This document shows positions 33,696 to 42,665 of a stretch of DNA of 64,000 nucleotides, one piece after another. This DNA is from Pseudomonadota bacterium. Lineage in GTDB: Bacteria; Pseudomonadota; Gammaproteobacteria; Burkholderiales; Burkholderiaceae_C. Location: contig JAEWIF010000026.1 in assembly GCA_023387335.1 (NCBI GenBank), positions 372,001 through 436,000 on the forward strand, read 5' to 3'. The notes below the pieces were generated by a model. The model made no database searches and was not told where the DNA came from. It saw nothing but the letters and a program-made list of their open reading frames with translations. How positions within the stretch are numbered: the first letter of the stretch is position 1; each line of letters opens with the position of its first letter. The position numbers and the translations under genes were made by a program.

Positions 33696-34631
33696 ATGAG
33701 CAAGCCCACCACCGGCCCCTTCACCAAGACCCCCGGCTGGCTCGACTGGTATGCCGGCCCGAGCAAGCCGCGTTTCCAGCTGCCGTCCGGCAGCGTGGAC
33801 GCGCACTGCCACGTGTTCGGCCCCGGCGAGCAGTTCCCCTACGCGCCGGAGCGCAAGTACACGCCGTGCGATGCCAGCTGGCAGCAGCTGTTCGCGCTGC
33901 GCGACCACCTGGGCTTCGACAAGAACGTGATCGTGCAGGCCACCTGCCACGGCGCCGACAACCGCGCCCTGGTCGATGCGCTGCAGCGCGCCGACGGCAA
34001 GGCGCGCGGCGTCGCCACCGTCAAGCGCAGAGTCACCGACCAGGAGCTGCAGGCCATGCACGCCGCCGGCGTGCGCGGCGTGCGCTTCAACTTCGTCAAG
34101 CGCCTGGTCGACTTCACGCCCAAGGACGAGCTGATGGAGATCGCCGGCCGCATCGCGCCGCTGGGCTGGCACGTGGTGATCTATTTCGAGGCGGTGGACC
34201 TGCCCGAGCTGTGGGACTTCTTCACCAGCCTGCCGACCACGGTGGTGGTCGACCACATGGGCCGGCCCGACGTGAGCAAGCCGGTCGACGGCCCCGAGTT
34301 CGAGCTGTTCCTCAAGTTCATGCGCGAGCATCCGAACGTGTGGAGCAAGGTGAGCTGCCCCGAGCGCCTGTCGGTCAGCGGCCCGCCCGCGCTGGACGGC
34401 GAGCGGAACGCCTACCGCGACGTGGTCCCGTTCGCGCGCAAGGTCGTGGAAACCTTCCCCGACCGCGTGCTGTGGGGCACCGACTGGCCGCACCCGAACC
34501 TGAAGGGCCACATGCCCGACGACGGCCTGCTGGTGGACTTCATCCCGCACATCGCCACCACGCCGCAGCTGCAGCAGAAGCTGCTGGTGGACAACCCCAC
34601 GCGCCTTTACTGGCCCGAACTCTCGAAGTGA
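33696..34631 (+). CDS. pmdD: 2-pyrone-4,6-dicarboxylate hydrolase
   Basis: 311 residues from ATG 33696, as LigI/PmdD. An amidohydrolase-superfamily member: VDAHCHVFGP near residue 30 carries the HxH, VVDHMGRPD and LWGTDWPHPN carry later active-site residues. It opens 2-pyrone-4,6-dicarboxylate to 4-oxalomesaconate, the step after PmdC. The start follows pmdF by 20 bp with only a weak ribosome site (GAAGCGA). Confidence 0.94.
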   Translation: MSKPTTGPFTKTPGWLDWYAGPSKPRFQLPSGSVDAHCHVFGPGEQFPYAPERKYTPCDASWQQLFALRDHLGFDKNVIVQATCHGADNRALVDALQRADGKARGVATVKRRVTDQELQAMHAAGVRGVRFNFVKRLVDFTPKDELMEIAGRIAPLGWHVVIYFEAVDLPELWDFFTSLPTTVVVDHMGRPDVSKPVDGPEFELFLKFMREHPNVWSKVSCPERLSVSGPPALDGERNAYRDVVPFARKVVETFPDRVLWGTDWPHPNLKGHMPDDGLLVDFIPHIATTPQLQQKLLVDNPTRLYWPELSK

Positions 34632-34647
34632 GCAAAGGAGGCTGACC

Positions 34648-35034
34648 ATGCCCCTCGACAAACCGTACAAGGACGTGCCCGGCACGACCATCTTCGACGC
34701 CGACCAGAGCCGCAAGGGCTACTGGCTCAACCAGTTCTGCATGTCGCTCATGAAGGCCGAGAACCGCGAGAAGTTCAAGGCCGACGAGCGCGGCTACCTG
34801 GACCAGTGGGCGATGACCGAGGAGCAGAAGCAGGCCGTGCTGGACCGCGACCTCAATCGCTGCATCTCGCTGGGAGGCAACATCTACTTCCTGGCCAAGA
34901 TCGGCGCCACCGACGGCAAGAGCTTCCAGCAGATGGCCGGTTCGATGACCGGCATGAGCGAGGACGAGTACCGCAACATGATGATCGGCGGCGGCCGTCC
35001 CGCGAGCTGGACCCCGGCGAAGGAGAAGAAGTAA
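34648..35034 (+). CDS. pmdA: protocatechuate 4,5-dioxygenase, alpha subunit
   Basis: 128 residues, the size of LigA/PmdA. It is a small helical protein that caps the active site of the beta subunit. Family features are GTTIFDADQSRKGYWLNQFC at the N-terminus and GGNIYFLAKIGATDG near residue 75. AAAGGAGG precedes the ATG. The stop is directly followed by the beta-subunit ATG, so the two are made in step. Confidence 0.95.
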   Translation: MPLDKPYKDVPGTTIFDADQSRKGYWLNQFCMSLMKAENREKFKADERGYLDQWAMTEEQKQAVLDRDLNRCISLGGNIYFLAKIGATDGKSFQQMAGSMTGMSEDEYRNMMIGGGRPASWTPAKEKK

Positions 35035-35889
35035 ATGGCCCGCATCACCGCATCCGTCTACACCTCGCACGTGCCGGCCATCGGCGCGGCCATGGACCTG
35101 GGCAAGACCGAGGAGCCGTACTGGCAGAAGGTCTTCGGCGGCTACGAGTTCTCGCGCCGGTGGATGAAGGAGAACACGCCCGACGTGGTGTTCCTGGTCT
35201 TCAACGACCACGCCACGGCGTTCAGCCTGGACATGATCCCGACCTTCGCCATCGGCACCGCCGCCGACTACCCGGTGGCCGACGAAGGCTGGGGCCCGCG
35301 CCCGGTGCCCCAGGTCGAGGGCCATCCCGAGCTGGCCGCGCACATCGCGCAGTCGGTCATCCAGCAGGACTTCGACCTCACGCTGGTCAACAGGATGGAC
35401 GTGGACCACGGCCTCACCGTGCCGCTGTCGCTGATGTTCGGCCAGACCGACAAGTGGCCGGTCAAGGTGATCCCGTTCGCCGTGAACGTCGTGCAGTACC
35501 CGGTGCCGAGCGGCATGCGCTGCTTCCGCCTGGGCCAGGCGATCCGCAAGGCGGTCGAGAGCTACGACGACGACCTGAACGTGCAGATCTGGGGCACGGG
35601 CGGCATGAGCCACCAGCTGCAGGGGCCGCGCGCCGGCCTGATCAACAAGGAGTGGGACAACAAGTTCCTCGACCGCCTGCTGGCCGATCCCGAGGACCTG
35701 GCCTCGATGCCGCACATCGACTACGTGCGCGAGGCGGGCAGCGAGGGCATCGAGCTGGTGATGTGGCTGATCGCCCGCGGCGCCATGGCCGACGTGGCGG
35801 GCGGGCCCAAGCCCACCCTGAAGCACCGCTTCTATCACGTGCCCGCGTCGAACACGGCGGTGGGGCACATGATCCTGGAGAACGGTTAG
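35035..35889 (+). CDS. pmdB: protocatechuate 4,5-dioxygenase, beta subunit
   Basis: 284 residues, type II extradiol dioxygenase (LigB family). His12 in SHVPAIG and His59 in NDHATAF are the expected Fe(II) ligands, SHQLQG near residue 190 contains the likely catalytic His, and a C-terminal Glu in GSEGIEL is the third ligand candidate. With PmdA it opens protocatechuate between C4 and C5 to 4-carboxy-2-hydroxymuconate-6-semialdehyde. It is the last gene of the operon; REP-like repeats follow. Confidence 0.95.
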   Translation: MARITASVYTSHVPAIGAAMDLGKTEEPYWQKVFGGYEFSRRWMKENTPDVVFLVFNDHATAFSLDMIPTFAIGTAADYPVADEGWGPRPVPQVEGHPELAAHIAQSVIQQDFDLTLVNRMDVDHGLTVPLSLMFGQTDKWPVKVIPFAVNVVQYPVPSGMRCFRLGQAIRKAVESYDDDLNVQIWGTGGMSHQLQGPRAGLINKEWDNKFLDRLLADPEDLASMPHIDYVREAGSEGIELVMWLIARGAMADVAGGPKPTLKHRFYHVPASNTAVGHMILENG

Positions 35890-35894
35890 ACACC

Positions 35895-35991
35895 GTCATC
35901 CCCGCGGAGGCGGGGATCCAGAGCGTCCGCCTTCGAGCGCCGCTGCGCGGCGCGCCCGCTGGGCTGGGTCCCCGCCTGCGCGGGGACGACG
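35895..35991. repeat. REP-like inverted pair
   Basis: GTCATCCCCGCGGAGGCGGGG (with ATCCAG following, 35895-35921) and an inverted relative ending GCGCGGGGACGAC (35966-35991) frame about 45 bases. It fills the gap between convergent pmdB and a UspA gene and may act as a terminator or mRNA end. Same family as the repeats at 42666, 46848 and 59494. Confidence 0.8.
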
Positions 35992-35996
35992 AGTTC

Positions 35997-36419
35997 TCAG
36001 CGCACCAGCAGCACCGGGATCTTCGCCCCCTGCAGCACCCGGTTCGCCACGCTTCCCATCACGGCCCGCCCGATCGCCCCATAGCCGTGGGTGCCCATCA
36101 CGATCATGTGGGCCTTGCTCTTCTCCGCCGCCGCCAGGATCTGCGCGGCGGGTTCGCCCACCTTCCAGTCGCAGCGCCACGCCACGCCCTTGCGTTCGAG
36201 CAGCTTGCGGATCGGCGCCAGCACCGCTTCCGCTTCGTCGCGCTGGTAGGCGTTCACGGCGGCCGATCCCACCATGGTGCGCACGCGCGGCGGCATGGTC
36301 GGCTGCACGTTGAGGACCAGCACCTCGTCGCCTTCGCCCGCGAGCGTCTCGTGGTTGAGCAGGAAGGCCAGGGCCTTCTTGGTGAACTTGCTGCCGTCGG
36401 CGGCCAGGACGATTCGCAT
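35997..36419 (-). CDS. universal stress protein (UspA family)
   Basis: 140 residues. RIVLAADGSKFTKKAL at the N-terminus and GTHGYGAIGRAVMGSVANRVL at the C-terminus give the ATP-binding G-2X-G-9X-G(S/T) pattern, so this is an ATP-binding Usp. AAGGAG lies five bases before the ATG. It is 41 bp behind the second usp gene and read with it, so it is likely to be induced under low oxygen through the FNR box at 36956. Confidence 0.92.
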   Translation of the reverse strand: MRIVLAADGSKFTKKALAFLLNHETLAGEGDEVLVLNVQPTMPPRVRTMVGSAAVNAYQRDEAEAVLAPIRKLLERKGVAWRCDWKVGEPAAQILAAAEKSKAHMIVMGTHGYGAIGRAVMGSVANRVLQGAKIPVLLVR

Positions 36420-36460
36420 TCTTCTTCTCCTTGTCTTCTTGACGTGGTTGATGGATCCGT

Positions 36461-36904
36461 TCAGCGCAGCACCAGTACCGGCAGGTCGCCGCGCGTGAGC
36501 ACGTGCTGCGTCTCGCTGCCCAGCAGCACGCGCTGCAGCCCCCGGCGGCCGTGCGAGGCCATGACGATCAGGCCGCACCGGTGCTTGTGCGCGGTGGCCA
36601 GGATGGTCTCGGCCACGTGGTCCGACTGCATCACCGTCGCGCGGGCGGTGACCCCGGCCTTCTCGGCGCGGGCGGCCTCCTCGTTGACGAGGGCGCGGCC
36701 CTTCTCGGCCCACTGGCGCTCGACGCGCATCAGCTCGTCCGCCTCCACCGGAACCCCGCCCTCGAAGTAGGACGTGGGATACCTCGGCACCACGTGCAGG
36801 ATGAACAGCTCGGCCGCGAGCGAAGCGGCCAGTCCGGTCGCGGTGTCCACCGCCTTGCGCGACAGCTCGGAGCCGTCGGTCGCCACCAGGATGCAGTCGT
36901 ACAT
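36461..36904 (-). CDS. universal stress protein (UspA family)
   Basis: 147 residues. CILVATDGSELSRKAV opens the fold and MASHGRRGLQRVLLGSETQHVL near the C-terminus provides the ATP-binding glycine pattern. The leader AGGAGAAGAACC-ATG matches that of fnr in this window. A single FNR box, shared with ccoI, lies 52 bp upstream with a -10 (TACGCT on the minus strand, 36933-36928) at the right distance. Anaerobic Usp proteins beside cbb3 genes are common in proteobacteria. Confidence 0.93.
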   Translation of the reverse strand: MYDCILVATDGSELSRKAVDTATGLAASLAAELFILHVVPRYPTSYFEGGVPVEADELMRVERQWAEKGRALVNEEAARAEKAGVTARATVMQSDHVAETILATAHKHRCGLIVMASHGRRGLQRVLLGSETQHVLTRGDLPVLVLR

Positions 36905-36955
36905 GGTTCTTCTCCTGTGATGCGTGCAGCGTAGGCGGTGCGCCCCGGCCGCGAC

Positions 36956-36969
36956 TTGACGCAAGTCAA
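36956..36969. promoter_or_regulatory. FNR box shared by usp and ccoI
   Basis: TTGAC-GCAA-GTCAA is a perfect dyad matching the FNR form TTGAT-N4-ATCAA. TACGCT hexamers lie on both sides with centres exactly 32 bp from the box centre (36928-36933 on minus, 36992-36997 on plus), the class II activator geometry in both directions. Confidence 0.78.
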
Positions 36970-37004
36970 AGGTCGCGATGGGTCCCGCCCCTACGCTTGC
37001 CGTC

Positions 37005-39272
37005 ATGGCCTCGCTCTCCGTCTCCCTGCCGCCCCCCGCGGCCGCGCCCGCCTGGGCACCGCTGGACGAGCGCGCCGGCTGGGAGGAGTTCAGCCGGCCG
37101 CTCGCCGGCCGCGACGGCTGGTGGGAGTCCTACCTGGCGATCGACGGCATGTACTGCGCGGGCTGCACGCTCACGATCGAGCAGGCGATGGGCGCCGTCG
37201 CCGGCGTGGAATCGGTGCAGGTCAACGGCGGCGCGGCCACCGCCCGCATCGTTTGGCATTCCGATCGCTGCCGGCCGTCCGATTGGCTCGCGGCGCTGGA
37301 GCGCGCCGGCTACCGCGGGCTGCCCGCCGCCGACCAGCTGTCCGCCGAACCGCGCCGCCAGGCCCAGCGCCGCCTGCTCTGGCGCTGGCTGGTGGCGGGC
37401 TTCTGCATGATGCAGGTGATGATGTACGCGTGGCCCGCGTACATCGCCGAGCCCGGCGACATCACGCCCGACATCCAGGCGCTGCTGCGCTGGGCCTCGT
37501 GGATGCTCACGCTGCCGGTGCTGCTGTTCAGCTGCAGTCCCTTCTTCACCTCCGCGCTGCGCGACCTGCGCCAGGGCCGCATCGGCATGGACGTGCCGGT
37601 GGCCCTCGGCATCGCGGTCGCCTTCGCCGCCAGCACGGTGGCGACCGTCGATCCCACCGGTCCGCTGGGCGCCGAGGTCTGGTACGACTCGGTGGTGATG
37701 TTCGTGTTCTTCCTCCTGTCCGGGCGCCTGCTCGAACAGCGGCTGCGCGACCGCACCGCAGGCGCTCTGGAGGCGCTGATGCGGCGCGTGCCGGCGACCG
37801 TGGAACGCCGCCGAGCCGACGGCACCTACGAGCGCATCGCCGTGCGGCGCCTGCATCCCGGCGACGTGGTGCGCGTGCTGCCGGGCGAAGCGTTCGCGGC
37901 CGACGGCACGGTGCTCGAAGGCGAGGGCCGCGTCGACGAGGCGCTGCTCACCGGCGAATCCGAGCCGCTCGCGCGCCGCGCGGGCGATGTCGTCATCGCG
38001 GGCAGCCACAACCTGACTTCGCCGCTGGTGGTGCGGGTGGAACGCGTCGGCGACGACACGCGCTTCGCCGGCATCGTGGCGCTGATGGAACGCGCTTCGG
38101 TGGACAAGCCGCGCCTCGCGCGCCTGGCCGATCGCATCGCGGGACCGTTCCTGCTGGGCGTGGTGCTGGCCGCCGCCGCCGCGGCCGCGGGCTGGTGGAG
38201 CGCCGGTCCCGGTCACGCGATCGGCATCGCGGTCGCGGTGTTGATCGTCACCTGCCCCTGCGCGCTGTCGCTGGCCACGCCGGCCGCGACGCTGGCGGCC
38301 GCCGGCGCGCTGGCGCGGCGCGGCATCCTGGTGCGAAGGCTCGAAGCCTTCGAAGCCGCCGCCGACGTCGACACCACCGTGTTCGACAAGACCGGGACGC
38401 TCACCAGCGACCAAATGGCGATCACCGCCGTGCGCACCCGTGCCGGGATCGATGCCGACGAGGCGCTGCGCCGGGCCGCCGCGCTGGCCCGGCAGTCGCT
38501 GCATCCGGCGTCGCGCGCGCTGGCACAGGCCGTGCCCGCGGACAGCATCGTCGCAAGCGAAGTGCGCGAGATCGCCGGCCAGGGCCTCGAAGGCCTGGTG
38601 GCCGCCGATGCCGGCGCGGCGCCGCGCCCGATGCGCCTCGGCTCGGCCCTGCTGTGCCATGCGCCCGACCCGCGCGGCGCCACCACCGCCGTGCACCTGG
38701 CCGACGAGCAGGGCTGGGCGGCGAGCTTCGCGCTGGACGAATGCCTGCGCGAGGACGCGCTGCCGGCGGTGGGCGCGCTGCAAGGGCAGGGCCTGCAGGT
38801 GCAACTGCTCTCCGGCGATCGCCACGCGGCGGTGGAACGCCTCGCGCTGCGTGCCGGCGTGGACGACAGCCGCGGTGCCCAGTCGCCCGAGGACAAGCTG
38901 GCCCACGTGCAGGCGCTGCAGCGGCAGGGCCGGCGCGTCGCGATGATCGGCGACGGCCTGAACGACGGGCCGGTGCTGGCCCGCGCCGACGTCTCGTTCG
39001 CGATGGGGCAGGGCGCGCCGCTCGCGCAGTCGCGCTCCGATTTCATCGTGCTGGGCGGCCAGCTGTCGGCGGTACCGGCCGTGCTGGCCCAGGCCCGCCG
39101 CACCCGCCGCGTCGTGCGGCAGAACCTCGCCTGGGCCGCCGCCTACAACGCCGTGTGCGTGCCGCTGGCGCTGGCCGGCTGGATGCCGCCCTGGCTCGCG
39201 GGCCTCGGCATGGCGGCCAGCTCGCTGGCGGTGGTGCTCAACTCCGCGCGCCTGGCGCGCCTGCCCGACTGA
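37005..39272 (+). CDS. ccoI: cbb3 oxidase copper-transporting P-type ATPase CcoI (FixI)
   Basis: 755 residues from ATG 37005. An earlier in-frame ATG at 36978 lies between the FNR box and its -10, upstream of the inferred RNA start, so 37005 is preferred; that start leaves almost no leader. N-terminal HMA domain with CAGC (51-54), membrane CPC motif near 417 (TCPCALSLA), phosphorylation site DKTGTLT near 461, and GDGLNDGPVL near 649. It delivers copper for cbb3 assembly. ccoS follows after 8 bp. Confidence 0.95.
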   Translation: MASLSVSLPPPAAAPAWAPLDERAGWEEFSRPLAGRDGWWESYLAIDGMYCAGCTLTIEQAMGAVAGVESVQVNGGAATARIVWHSDRCRPSDWLAALERAGYRGLPAADQLSAEPRRQAQRRLLWRWLVAGFCMMQVMMYAWPAYIAEPGDITPDIQALLRWASWMLTLPVLLFSCSPFFTSALRDLRQGRIGMDVPVALGIAVAFAASTVATVDPTGPLGAEVWYDSVVMFVFFLLSGRLLEQRLRDRTAGALEALMRRVPATVERRRADGTYERIAVRRLHPGDVVRVLPGEAFAADGTVLEGEGRVDEALLTGESEPLARRAGDVVIAGSHNLTSPLVVRVERVGDDTRFAGIVALMERASVDKPRLARLADRIAGPFLLGVVLAAAAAAAGWWSAGPGHAIGIAVAVLIVTCPCALSLATPAATLAAAGALARRGILVRRLEAFEAAADVDTTVFDKTGTLTSDQMAITAVRTRAGIDADEALRRAAALARQSLHPASRALAQAVPADSIVASEVREIAGQGLEGLVAADAGAAPRPMRLGSALLCHAPDPRGATTAVHLADEQGWAASFALDECLREDALPAVGALQGQGLQVQLLSGDRHAAVERLALRAGVDDSRGAQSPEDKLAHVQALQRQGRRVAMIGDGLNDGPVLARADVSFAMGQGAPLAQSRSDFIVLGGQLSAVPAVLAQARRTRRVVRQNLAWAAAYNAVCVPLALAGWMPPWLAGLGMAASSLAVVLNSARLARLPD

Positions 39273-39280
39273 GAACGGCC

Positions 39281-39418
39281 ATGGACATCCTCTTCCTGCT
39301 CATCCCCCTGTCCGTCGGCCTGGGCCTGCTGATCCTGGGGGCTCTCGCCTGGGCCGTGTGCCGTGGCCAGTTCGAGTCGCTGGACGCCGAGGCGCAGCGG
39401 ATTCTCGAAGCCGATTGA
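39281..39418 (+). CDS. ccoS: cbb3 oxidase assembly protein CcoS
   Basis: 45 residues, the usual tiny size of CcoS. One membrane helix (about 3-25: LFLLIPLSVGLGLLILGALA), then a short acidic tail with FESLDAEAQRILEAD. The FxSLD(D/A)xxxRIL-type tail is the family mark. It is required for cofactor insertion into cbb3 oxidase. Its stop overlaps the FNR box of ccoN. Confidence 0.9.
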   Translation: MDILFLLIPLSVGLGLLILGALAWAVCRGQFESLDAEAQRILEAD

Positions 39419-39428
39419 TTTTCCTCAA
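39415..39428 (+). promoter_or_regulatory. FNR box of ccoNOQP
   Basis: TTGAT-TTTC-CTCAA: perfect left half, right half with four of five bases. It overlaps the ccoS stop codon. GACACT (39451-39456) is a -10-like hexamer 32 bp from the centre, predicting RNA start near 39463, 20 bases before ccoN. Confidence 0.7.
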
Positions 39429-39482
39429 GGGGTGGCCGGCTTCGCGCCGGGACACTGGGAGCGTCACATCAAGGTGCTCCGC

Positions 39483-40916
39483 ATGAACGAACCATCCCCC
39501 TCCGCTGTCCGCTACCACGACACCGTCGTGCGGCAGTTCTCCCTGATGGCCGTCGTCTGGGGCGTGGTGGGCATGCTCGTCGGCGTGTTCATCGCGGCCC
39601 AGCTGGCCTGGCCGGAACTGAACTTCGGCATCCCCTGGCTGAGCTACGGCCGCCTGCGGCCGCTGCACACCAACGCGGTGATCTTCGCGTTCGGCGGCTG
39701 CGCCCTGTTCGCCAGCAGCTACTACTGCGTGCAGCGCACCTCGCACGTGCCGCTGTTCATGCCGAAGCTCGCGGCCTTCACCTTCTGGGGCTGGCAGGCG
39801 GTGATCGTGGCCGCCGCGATCAGCCTGCCGCTGGGCTACACGCAGGGCAAGGAATACGCCGAACTCGAGTGGCCGATCGACATCCTGATCGCGGCAGTGT
39901 GGGTGGCCTACGCCATCGTGTTCTTCGGGACGATCGGCATCCGCAAGGTGCGCCACATCTACGTGGCCAACTGGTTCTTCGGCTCCTACATCCTGGCCGT
40001 GGCCATCCTGCACATCGTCAACAGCGCCGCGGTGCCGGCCGGCTGGATGAAGTCGTACTCGGCCTACGCCGGCGTGCAGGACGCGATGATCCAGTGGTGG
40101 TACGGCCATAACGCGGTGGGCTTCTTCCTCACCGCCGCCTTCCTGGGGATGATGTACTACTTCATCCCGAAGCAGGCCGAGCGCCCGGTCTACAGCTACC
40201 GCCTGTCGATCGTGCACTTCTGGGCGCTGATCTTCACCTACATGTGGGCGGGCCCGCACCACCTGCACTTCACCGCGCTGCCGGACTGGACGCAATCGGT
40301 CGGCATGCTGTTCTCGCTGATCCTGCTGGCGCCCAGCTGGGGCGGGATGATCAACGGGATGATGACCCTGTCGGGTGCGTGGCACAAGCTGCGCGACGAC
40401 CCGGTGCTGCGCTTCATGATCGTCGCGCTGTCGTTCTACGGCATGGCCACCTTCGAGGGTCCGCTGATGTCGATCAAGACGGTGAACGCGCTCTCGCACT
40501 ACACCGACTGGACCGTGGGCCACGTGCACGCCGGCGCGCTCGGCTGGGTCGGCCTGATCACCATGGGCTGCCTGTACTACCTGGTGCCGCGCCTGTACGG
40601 CCGCAAGCAGATGCATTCGGTCGCGGCCATCGAGCTGCACTTCTGGATCGCCACCCTGGGCATCGTGCTGTACATCGCCGCGATGTGGATCGCCGGCGTG
40701 ATGCAGGGCCTGATGTGGCGCGCCGTGAATGCCGACGGCACCCTGACCTACACCTTCGTCGAGTCGGTCAAGGCCACCTATCCCTTCTACGTGATCCGCG
40801 TCATCGGCGGCCTGCTGTACCTGGCCGGCATGGTGGTGATGGCCTGGAACACCTGGATGACCGTGACCGGCGGCCGCGCGGCGCACGTCAACGTGCCCGC
40901 CCCCCAGGCCGCCTGA
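39483..40916 (+). CDS. ccoN: cbb3-type cytochrome c oxidase subunit I (CcoN)
   Basis: 477 residues, about twelve membrane helices. Heme and copper ligands appear in RPLHTNAVIF (low-spin heme), WYGHNAVGFF and GPHHLHFTALPDW (CuB), and VGHVHAGALGW (both hemes). ATG 39483 follows the predicted FNR-driven RNA start; AAGG lies about nine bases upstream. This is the catalytic subunit of a high-affinity oxygen-reducing, proton-pumping oxidase for low-oxygen growth. Confidence 0.97.
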   Translation: MNEPSPSAVRYHDTVVRQFSLMAVVWGVVGMLVGVFIAAQLAWPELNFGIPWLSYGRLRPLHTNAVIFAFGGCALFASSYYCVQRTSHVPLFMPKLAAFTFWGWQAVIVAAAISLPLGYTQGKEYAELEWPIDILIAAVWVAYAIVFFGTIGIRKVRHIYVANWFFGSYILAVAILHIVNSAAVPAGWMKSYSAYAGVQDAMIQWWYGHNAVGFFLTAAFLGMMYYFIPKQAERPVYSYRLSIVHFWALIFTYMWAGPHHLHFTALPDWTQSVGMLFSLILLAPSWGGMINGMMTLSGAWHKLRDDPVLRFMIVALSFYGMATFEGPLMSIKTVNALSHYTDWTVGHVHAGALGWVGLITMGCLYYLVPRLYGRKQMHSVAAIELHFWIATLGIVLYIAAMWIAGVMQGLMWRAVNADGTLTYTFVESVKATYPFYVIRVIGGLLYLAGMVVMAWNTWMTVTGGRAAHVNVPAPQAA

Positions 40917-40935
40917 CCTTTCGCGAGAAACGAGC

Positions 40936-41565
40936 ATGAGCAACCAAGCCCACACCCCCACCGGCTTCACCCACGAAAGGGTGGAGACCAGCAACTTCCT
41001 GATGATCGTGCTGATCCTGCTGGTGGTCGCCATCGGCGGCCTGGTCGAGATCGTCCCGCTGTTCTTCCAGAAGAGCACCACCGAGCCGGTGCAGGGCATC
41101 AAGCCCTACACCGCGCTGCAGCTGGCCGGCCGCGACGTCTACCTGCGCGAGGGTTGCTACAACTGCCACTCGCAGATGATCCGGCCGTTCCGCGCCGAGA
41201 CGCTGCGCTACGGCCACTACTCGGTGGCGGGCGAATTCGTCTACGACCACCCGTTCCAGTGGGGCAGCAAGCGCACCGGTCCCGACCTGCACCGCGTGGG
41301 CGGCAAGTACTCCGACGAGTGGCACCGCATCCACCTGGTGAACCCGCGCGACGTGGTGCCCGAGTCCAACATGCCGGCCTATCCCTGGCTGGAGCAGAAC
41401 AAGGCGGACGCCGAGAGCATCGCCACCCACATGAAGTCGCTGCGCGCGGTGGGCGTGCCCTACACGGACAAGGAGATCGCGGAAGGGCCGGCCCAGCTCA
41501 AGGGAAAGACCGAAATGGACGCGCTCGTGGCCTATCTGCAGTCGATGGGCATCGCATTGAAGTAA
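40936..41565 (+). CDS. ccoO: cbb3-type cytochrome c oxidase subunit II (CcoO)
   Basis: 209 residues: an N-terminal membrane anchor (about 22-42) and one heme-c site CYNCH near residue 73, in the context EGCYNCHSQMIRPF typical of CcoO. The Met axial ligand is probably the one in ESNMPAYPW. Second gene of the oxidase operon, 20 bp after ccoN. Confidence 0.97.
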   Translation: MSNQAHTPTGFTHERVETSNFLMIVLILLVVAIGGLVEIVPLFFQKSTTEPVQGIKPYTALQLAGRDVYLREGCYNCHSQMIRPFRAETLRYGHYSVAGEFVYDHPFQWGSKRTGPDLHRVGGKYSDEWHRIHLVNPRDVVPESNMPAYPWLEQNKADAESIATHMKSLRAVGVPYTDKEIAEGPAQLKGKTEMDALVAYLQSMGIALK

Positions 41566-41576
41566 GGAGCATCCCA

Positions 41577-41717
41577 GTGGACGTCAACACCCTTCGCATC
41601 GTCGCGACCCTTGCGTGCTTCGCGACCTTCATCGGCATCTTCGCGTGGGCCTACGCCCGCGGCAATCGCGCCCGCTTCGAGGAAGACGCGCGCATCCCCT
41701 TGCAGAACGACGACTGA
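41577..41717 (+). CDS. ccoQ: cbb3 oxidase subunit CcoQ
   Basis: 46 residues from GTG 41577, chosen for AAGGAG nine bases upstream. One membrane helix (about 8-27) followed by ARGNRARFEEDARIPLQND, the usual Arg/Glu-rich CcoQ tail. It stabilises the oxidase. Located between ccoO and ccoP, 12 bp from each. Confidence 0.9.
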   Translation: MDVNTLRIVATLACFATFIGIFAWAYARGNRARFEEDARIPLQNDD

Positions 41718-41729
41718 TCGGAGCGCGTC

Positions 41730-42644
41730 ATGAGCGATTTCACCGCCAACTTCTGGTCGGTCTACGTGGCCGGCTTCACCCTGGTCGGCATCCTGGCCTG
41801 CCTGGTCCTGCTGTGGGTGACCGCCCGCAAGAAGATCGTGTCCGCCGCCGACAACACCACCGGCCACGTCTGGGACGAGGACCTGACCGAGATGAACAAC
41901 CCGATGCCGCGCTGGTGGATGTGGCTGTTCGTGCTGACCATCGTCTTCTCCTTCCTGTACCTGGCCGCGTACCCGGGCCTGGGCACCTATGAAGGCGAGC
42001 TCGGCTGGACCTCCAAGGCCGCCTACGAGGGCGAGGTGGACCGCGCCAACAAGGAACTCGCGCCGCTGTACGCGCAGTTCACCGCGCGCAAGGTGGAGGA
42101 GGTCGCCGGCGACCCCCAGGCCATGGCCATCGGCGAGCGCCTCTTCATGAACAACTGCGCGCAGTGCCACGGCTCCGACGCGCGCGGCAGCAAGGGCTTC
42201 CCGAACCTGGGCGACACCGACTGGCTGCACGGCGGCACGCCCGAGAAGATCGCCGAGTCGATCACGGCCGGCCGCACGGGCGCCATGCCGCCCATGGCCG
42301 CCGCGGTGGGCAGCGCCGACGACGTGAAGAACGTGGCGCACTACGTACTGTCGCTCTCCAACAGCCCGCACGATTCGCTGCGGGCGCAGCTGGGCAAGTC
42401 CAGGTTCACGGCCTGCGCCGCCTGCCACGGCATGGACGGCAAGGGCAACCCGGCCATGGGCGCGCCCAACCTCACCGACGACACCTGGCTGCACGGCTAC
42501 GGCGAGGAAGCCATCGTGCAGATCGTCAACCACGGCAAGACCAACACCATGCCGGCCCAGCAGGGCAAGCTGACCGAGGCGCAGATCCATGTGCTGGCTT
42601 CGTATGTGTGGGGGATGTCGAACAAGGCGGCGACGAGGCCCTGA
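41730..42644 (+). CDS. ccoP: cbb3-type cytochrome c oxidase subunit III (CcoP), diheme
   Basis: 304 residues with two N-terminal membrane helices (about 8-32 and 60-82) and two heme-c sites, CAQCH near residue 144 and CAACH near 229. NPMPRWWMWLF before the second helix is a CcoP hallmark. It receives electrons from periplasmic cytochrome c. The operon ends here, followed by a 466-bp palindromic region. Confidence 0.97.
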   Translation: MSDFTANFWSVYVAGFTLVGILACLVLLWVTARKKIVSAADNTTGHVWDEDLTEMNNPMPRWWMWLFVLTIVFSFLYLAAYPGLGTYEGELGWTSKAAYEGEVDRANKELAPLYAQFTARKVEEVAGDPQAMAIGERLFMNNCAQCHGSDARGSKGFPNLGDTDWLHGGTPEKIAESITAGRTGAMPPMAAAVGSADDVKNVAHYVLSLSNSPHDSLRAQLGKSRFTACAACHGMDGKGNPAMGAPNLTDDTWLHGYGEEAIVQIVNHGKTNTMPAQQGKLTEAQIHVLASYVWGMSNKAATRP

Positions 42645-42665
42645 ATCCCTGAACCCCTGAACCCC

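Noticed and set aside
36978..37004. ATG 36978 as the start of ccoI
   Set aside because: It lies nine bases after the FNR box and before the inferred -10 and RNA start, so it would not be on the FNR-driven message.
36938..39418. An 826-codon frame overlapping ccoI in another phase
   Set aside because: Arg/Ala/Gly-rich shadow; only its last 45 codons (ccoS) are real, and these start at their own ATG.
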